A stretch of DNA of 44,351 nucleotides from an uncultured Bacteroidales bacterium (GTDB lineage Bacteria; Bacteroidota; Bacteroidia; Bacteroidales; Bacteroidaceae). Positions 41,401 through 44,351 of the stretch are shown here, one piece after another (within the stretch, counting starts at the first letter, position 1; every line of letters begins with the position of its first letter). The notes beneath the pieces are model-generated. The model saw nothing but the letters and a program-made list of their open reading frames with translations. It searched no databases and was not told the origin of the DNA. The translations under genes and the position numbers were made by a program. The DNA lies in the NCBI GenBank assembly GCA_902783885.1, contig CACZSQ010000069.1, positions 1 through 44,351 of the forward strand. Direction: 5' to 3'.

Positions 41401-43006
41401 GACGATGACGGCTGTTAATAGTTACACAGGCGGCAACCATCTCAAAGGTGGTATCACCAAAGTTAGTGTACTTTCCAACCAGTACCGTGAGACTGGCAAT
41501 CTCGGTGGCATAACAACATTGGCTAGTAAGTTTACCATCGAGGATGGAGCTACGCTTCAGACTACGGATGCGGTAGAACAGGCTTCACCTATGAAAATGG
41601 TGGGAGAAAGTGGTGGCATCATCAATAATAGTGCTGACTTCCGCATGGCTGGCGCTTTGTCGGGGACTTTGCTTACCAAGAGAGGAACAGGATGTCTCTT
41701 TGTGGTAGGCGGAAGTTCGCTCTCCCGCATGATTATTGCTGCCGGCTCTGTGGCAGAGACAAGTAATCCTGCTACCACTGTAGAGTTCCAAGGCGGAACT
41801 CTTTATGATGATGCCCAATGCACTACTCACAATATATATGTTCCCAGGGGGAAAACTGGTTATTGGCATCTCTCCTATGCCAATTACACGGCTTATAATA
41901 ATAAGGTGACGGGTGAGGGTACACTAGTTATCGTTCCGCGCAATGGCGTCAGCCGTGTTCGCATTGTCGGAAACTGGACCGAATTCGAAGGTACAATCAA
42001 ACACACCAATAAGGACATCTGGCTCCCGCTCGATATGTCTTCAGGAATGCCCAAGGGCAAACTAGATATCGATGCAGGTTGCGGGGTTTGTAATACAGCA
42101 AAGGCCTTTACTGTGGGGCAGCTGACCGGTAGCGGATCACTTGTTCAGGCGGGGCCTGATTTCAAAAGTCAGACGGCTGTCAAAGGCAACAATACTTGGA
42201 ATGTAGGAAACAGTGATGGCAAGAACTTTACCTTTGCTGGCACATTCACAGATGCAGGTGGTGATAATAAGGTTTTCTTCAACAAAATCGGAACTTGCAA
42301 GATGACGGTCTCGGGTAAGAGCAATCACACTGGTGATACTGAGGTTAAGGCTGGCGAACTGCACTTTAACTCTGGCGCGACTCTTGGCAGAGGCAAGCTC
42401 ACCGTGTCCAGCGGCGCAACTCTTTCGGGTGCATCCACTGCTGCTTTGACGAATAGCTCCTATGTCTTCAATAATAAATCCACATTGCAAGTAGGAAAAA
42501 CAGAGACTGCTGTTTCTGACTCTATTAATTTCGGTGGACAGGACGTAACCTTCAGTAGTGGGTCGATCTTGAAACTGGGAATCAAAACAGCAGCAGACGT
42601 TGATGCAAACATGAAGGTAGGAAATCCTGGTGGCTGTTTCTTGAAAAACATCAAAAAGCTGACCATGAATGGAACAATTAACTTGCGCCTTTATACGACC
42701 TTCGTTAAAAATGTTAAGGAAGGAGATGTCGTGTATCTCTGGAAGGATGTTGCGACCGTTGTAGGCTCCCCCTCTTTGGATCCGGAATCTCTTGTCATCG
42801 ATGCTGAGAAGGGTCTCTATTGGGACACGAAGGACATAGCCTCTGGTATCTTGCGCGTGGCGTATGACCCGCAGGTCGGTATCAGTCGCATCGGCGCAGA
42901 GCCCGCTGGGCAGCAACCTATCTACACACTCGATGGACGTCGTGTAACCACCATGACTTCCGGTCAAATCTATATCATCGGAGGTCGCAAGATTTTAGCA
43001 AAGTAA
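38408..43006 (+). CDS. Secreted rhamnogalacturonan lyase (PL11) with autotransporter-like repeats and T9SS-like tail
   Basis: A 1532-residue secreted pectin-degrading enzyme. Signal peptide 1-20. The PL11 catalytic domain (about 21-640) is an eight-bladed propeller with calcium loops ADVDGDGELE, YDWDGDGKAE and ADVDWDGRDE. Other PL11 landmarks are GLVAMKVSGGVFVSWRVLG at the start, WDCNTYGPWKGNGYHNY, GHGDAEHVGDLNPYIHG, and GDWREEVIMRT near its end. It cleaves the rhamnogalacturonan I backbone. The remaining 850 residues hold PATR-like beta-strand repeats (LVKQGDGVLNLPAADFTHTG; FIKEGKGTVTMTAVNSYTGG; KMTVSGKSNHTGDTEVKAG). The tail reads PIYTLDGRRV...GQIYIIGGRK, resembling a short T9SS signal. No SusCD pair or other pectinase lies nearby. 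Confidence 0.9.
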   Translation: MKSKVFFFVILLTMAFDGFAQRVTDQLDRGLVAMKVSGGVFVSWRVLGEEYYDVQYNIYRGGEKLNAEPLNVSNFLDKSGTTSSVYVIKKVVKGVEDPTPSKEVKPWAAAYKEIELKHEGIKSTLVPNDACCADVDGDGELEIIMKFDNLSEMEQSYPKYGPKIDGVDTKEYSIFECLKMDGTRLWWINCGPNMGDFQNNEQNIAAYDWDGDGKAECVMRAADGTVIHMADGKTYTVGSSTANVRAATGGGTNWFVTTDGEYLLYLNGETGKPYQCISYPLKRLESGETDLNKAWGDGYGHRCSKHFFGAPYFDGKNPSIFLARGIYTRHKMIAYDVNPKTHTLKQRWRWDCNTYGPWKGNGYHNYCVADVDWDGRDEIVFGSMVIDDNGKGLSTTALGHGDAEHVGDLNPYIHGHEIYACLEDNPGNNYRDATTSKIYHRFIAGKDDGRCMAGNFTNAFPGGLGHSAREGAISLITNEAVAGLDATGVDQNFRIYWDGDLCEETFNGTGQTINDIYYPAEGCVHKYGSWTPIYTFPGSITNNYTKATPCYQGDLFGDWREEVIMRTSDNNIRIYSTTVTSKWRIPTLWSDHQYRNAMVWQMNGYNQPPRPSYYLGEIEGITVAPPPISNTGRDSVFVSGTVINATLNGKNALVFDNVNMSISLEPGISPSVLTFNVPTWVQGSAPSECATQDTKITYTTYSCTVTGGGLAGDSRLVKQGDGVLNLPAADFTHTGNTDIWAGVVNFDGSMLNSDLWLNRFAELNSKGGRFKNIKMDYASILRPGGADSKGTITAQNLTLGFGSRLVVDLYSDDISSDQVVVEKLAFEHKTGTAWETAGPPYLMPVIELVGHFSSGQTKMKAGKYVIATMNQIDGTVDDLIVEGLGSTKKTIYIEDNKLIVEILPIRDAGVVNWDGATGGIWDLDVTPNFKIDNQEDPTTFVSEDQVIFGDDASNKAVSLTGSLYPSIVNVNSSKAYTFKGEGSIDGDAQFIKEGKGTVTMTAVNSYTGGNHLKGGITKVSVLSNQYRETGNLGGITTLASKFTIEDGATLQTTDAVEQASPMKMVGESGGIINNSADFRMAGALSGTLLTKRGTGCLFVVGGSSLSRMIIAAGSVAETSNPATTVEFQGGTLYDDAQCTTHNIYVPRGKTGYWHLSYANYTAYNNKVTGEGTLVIVPRNGVSRVRIVGNWTEFEGTIKHTNKDIWLPLDMSSGMPKGKLDIDAGCGVCNTAKAFTVGQLTGSGSLVQAGPDFKSQTAVKGNNTWNVGNSDGKNFTFAGTFTDAGGDNKVFFNKIGTCKMTVSGKSNHTGDTEVKAGELHFNSGATLGRGKLTVSSGATLSGASTAALTNSSYVFNNKSTLQVGKTETAVSDSINFGGQDVTFSSGSILKLGIKTAADVDANMKVGNPGGCFLKNIKKLTMNGTINLRLYTTFVKNVKEGDVVYLWKDVATVVGSPSLDPESLVIDAEKGLYWDTKDIASGILRVAYDPQVGISRIGAEPAGQQPIYTLDGRRVTTMTSGQIYIIGGRKILAK

Positions 43007-43009
43007 ACC

Positions 43010-44125
43010 TTAGGGTACTAAACGAATCTCCCCCGAGCCATAACAGCGGTGCTTATGTTCATCATACAGCACCGCAAATTGGCCGGGGGCTACTCCTTGT
43101 AAGGGACGCTCTGTATATAAATCCAAGCCATTATTCTTGAGCAGTTTGGCTCTTACAGGGCAGAAATCAGGCGTGTGTCTAATCTTTATGGTCATGGGCA
43201 GTTGTTGGTTTTCTGTCATATAGGCGCCATTCTCTTCAAAGGGATTCGTGGTCAGCCAATGGAATGCGGTTGTTTGGAAATGGTCAGAGTATGTGGCCAT
43301 AGGGTCGTACCCTTTGACCACCCACAAGATATTTCTTTCCATGTCTTTCTCCACTACGTACCATGGACCTCCGCCAAATCCTAGGCCTTTGCGTTGGCCT
43401 ATCGTGTGGAACCACAATCCTCGGTGCATCCCTATGACTTTTCCTGTCTCGCGATCTATCACCTGTCCTGGTTTTTCGCCTAAGAACTTGCGGATATAAT
43501 CGTTATAGTCTATTTTTCCAAGGAAACAAATACCCTGACTGTCTTTTCGGTGTGCTGCGCTCAAGTGCTCCCGTTCGGCAATTGCCCGTACTTCAGCTTT
43601 GGGGAGATGGCCAATCGGGAAGCAGGCCTTCTGCAGTTGCCATGGTTGTAGCTGCGCCAGAAAGTCGGTTTGATCTTTTACGGGATCCGGGCTGGTGCAG
43701 AGCCATGTGCGCCCCGCTTCATCCTCTTCCGTAGTGGCATAATGTCCTGTGGCAATAATATCGTAGTCTTTGCCAACACGTTCGTTGAAGACCCCGAATT
43801 TGATTAATCGGTTGCACATTACATCCGGATTGGGGGTTAATCCTTGTCTCACTTGCGACATCGTGTAATCCACCACTTTTTCCCAATAGTCCCTGTGAAG
43901 ATCAATGACTTGCAGGGGCAGTTGGTATTTGTGAGCTACTGCACGTGCCATTTCCAAATCTTCTTCAGCAGTGCACGTGAAGTCTGTCATGTCGCGGTCC
44001 GGACCTATTTGTATATACCACAGGTCAGGTCGAATGCCTTGTTTCACAAGTAGAGCTACTGCTACAGAACTATCAACGCCACCGCTGAGCAGGGCAGCCA
44101 CCTTTTTATTTCGTAAATCTTTCAT
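43010..44125 (-). CDS. mnmA: tRNA-specific 2-thiouridylase MnmA
   Basis: A 371-residue ATP-dependent enzyme that thiolates uridine 34 of tRNA for Lys, Glu and Gln. The PP-loop is S14-GGVDS-S20 and the catalytic cysteines are C104 (NPDVMCNRLIKF) and C200 (KDSQGICFLG). TIGQRKGLGFGGGPWYVV is the central tRNA-binding domain motif, and the C-terminal beta-barrel (RPLQGVAPGQFAVLY) is complete. A promoter element lies 21 bp upstream. The gene converges on the PL11 lyase gene with 3 bp between the stops and no clear terminator in between. Confidence 0.95.
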   Translation of the reverse strand: MKDLRNKKVAALLSGGVDSSVAVALLVKQGIRPDLWYIQIGPDRDMTDFTCTAEEDLEMARAVAHKYQLPLQVIDLHRDYWEKVVDYTMSQVRQGLTPNPDVMCNRLIKFGVFNERVGKDYDIIATGHYATTEEDEAGRTWLCTSPDPVKDQTDFLAQLQPWQLQKACFPIGHLPKAEVRAIAEREHLSAAHRKDSQGICFLGKIDYNDYIRKFLGEKPGQVIDRETGKVIGMHRGLWFHTIGQRKGLGFGGGPWYVVEKDMERNILWVVKGYDPMATYSDHFQTTAFHWLTTNPFEENGAYMTENQQLPMTIKIRHTPDFCPVRAKLLKNNGLDLYTERPLQGVAPGQFAVLYDEHKHRCYGSGEIRLVP

Positions 44126-44146
44126 GTGCCATTATTATTTATTGCT

Positions 44147-44155
44147 GCAAAGGTA
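44147..44155 (-). promoter_or_regulatory. -7 element for mnmA
   Basis: GCAAAGGTA reads TACCTTTGC on the minus strand, 21 bp before ATG 44125. Confidence 0.65.
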
Positions 44156-44242
44156 GCGTTTGACGTCCGTAAAAGCAAGTTTTTACAAAAAAACATTTCT
44201 GTCATTTCTCTCTATATAATTATATGTTCGCGCGCGAGGCTT

Positions 44243-44256
44243 TTGACATAGGTCAA
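44243..44256. promoter_or_regulatory. Crp/Fnr-type dyad upstream of the gene at the right edge
   Basis: TTGAC-ATAG-GTCAA is a perfect 5-bp dyad with a 4-bp spacer, the geometry of Crp/Fnr-family operators. It lies about 60 bp upstream of a promoter element at 44318-44326, a plausible activator position. An AT palindrome (ATATAATTATAT, 44214-44225) and CGCGCGCG (44229-44236) lie further upstream. Confidence 0.5.
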
Positions 44257-44317
44257 TGCCAGAGAAAAAGTTTTCAAAAAAGTTTCGTAAACGTTTGCAG
44301 AATCGGAAAAGTCGTCG

Positions 44318-44326
44318 TACCTTTGC
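44318..44326 (+). promoter_or_regulatory. -7 element for the gene beyond the right edge
   Basis: TACCTTTGC matches TAnnTTTGC, with a TTTG -33-like element at 44294-44297 spaced about 20 bp upstream. No start codon is reached before the window ends. Confidence 0.7.
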
Positions 44327-44351
44327 ACCCGCAAACGAGAGAGGGACACCC

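Noticed and set aside
42137-42967. Minus-strand open frame of 276 codons within the PL11 gene
   Set aside because: Shadow of the repeat-rich region of the lyase; no motif or start signal.
44229-44236. CGCGCGCG run as a Z-DNA or recombination site
   Set aside because: It is only 8 bp long and nothing else supports a function.

Overview
The window looks like chromosomal DNA from an anaerobic Bacteroidales bacterium, most likely Prevotella or a close relative. Four lines of evidence support this. Genes start a short distance after promoters of the Bacteroidetes TAnnTTTG(C) type. Two large secreted proteins end in a Prevotella-like type IX secretion (T9SS) tail of the form 'YDLSGRKV...GVYIIDGKK'. 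There is a PorE-like T9SS lipoprotein. The enzyme set is that of this group: 2-oxoglutarate:ferredoxin oxidoreductase, acetyl/succinyl-CoA transferase, flavodiiron protein, BspA-type repeats and an S-type sulfatase. No rRNA, tRNA, CRISPR array, insertion sequence or prophage is visible.

Layout. 1-1698 (-): 5' part of korA, cut by the window edge. 2014-5625 (+): flavodiiron protein, SpoU-type RNA methyltransferase, S-type sulfatase. 5707-7218 (+): CoA transferase with a strong terminator. 7463-8473 (-): asd. 8734-16673 (+): antiporter, LolD-like ATPase, CvfB-like S1 protein, topoisomerase III (4-bp overlap) and a PorE-like lipoprotein. 16670-18610 (-): Xaa-Pro aminopeptidase. 18841-19827 (+): malate dehydrogenase. 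20021-21333 (-): hemolysin III/PAQR protein and exported glutathione peroxidase. 21456-26138 (+): giant C10 protease. 26161-30143 (-): tatA-tatC with two iron-sulfur proteins that both carry twin-arginine motifs. 30307-30837 (+): small outer-membrane barrel. 30825-33448 (-): rnhB, MATE pump, phosphoesterase. 33517-35931 (-): Wzc-like tyrosine kinase. 36058-36588 (+): RlpA. 36577-38229 (-): DUF4254 protein and GT9 glycosyltransferase. 38408-43006 (+): giant PL11 rhamnogalacturonan lyase. 43010-44125 (-): mnmA. 44126-44351: control region of a gene outside the window.

How the parts fit. Much of the region serves the cell envelope and secretion. PorE belongs to the T9SS that probably exports the C10 protease and the PL11 lyase. 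The Tat operon encodes a translocase next to its likely clients, a membrane ferredoxin with an internal Tat signal and a Tat lipoprotein aldo/keto reductase. Together these could be a small periplasmic electron-transfer system. Wzc, GT9/DUF4254, MATE and RlpA act in surface polysaccharide, LPS and wall biology. KorA, the CoA transferase and malate dehydrogenase belong to anaerobic central metabolism. FprA and glutathione peroxidase defend against oxygen or peroxide.

The most unusual features lie at the DNA level. Tandem heptamers of several unrelated sequences sit mainly in leaders and promoter regions. Repeat-like inserts lie in frame inside three otherwise conserved genes (korA, the aminopeptidase, the Tat-operon ferredoxin). 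Two terminators share one stem sequence. One palindrome is built of triple 9-mers. One terminator overlaps the end of the opposing gene. Protein-level oddities are an internal Tat signal in a polytopic ferredoxin, an antiporter lacking the usual acidic residues in its core helix, and a topoisomerase III with Gly in place of the second TOPRIM Asp.
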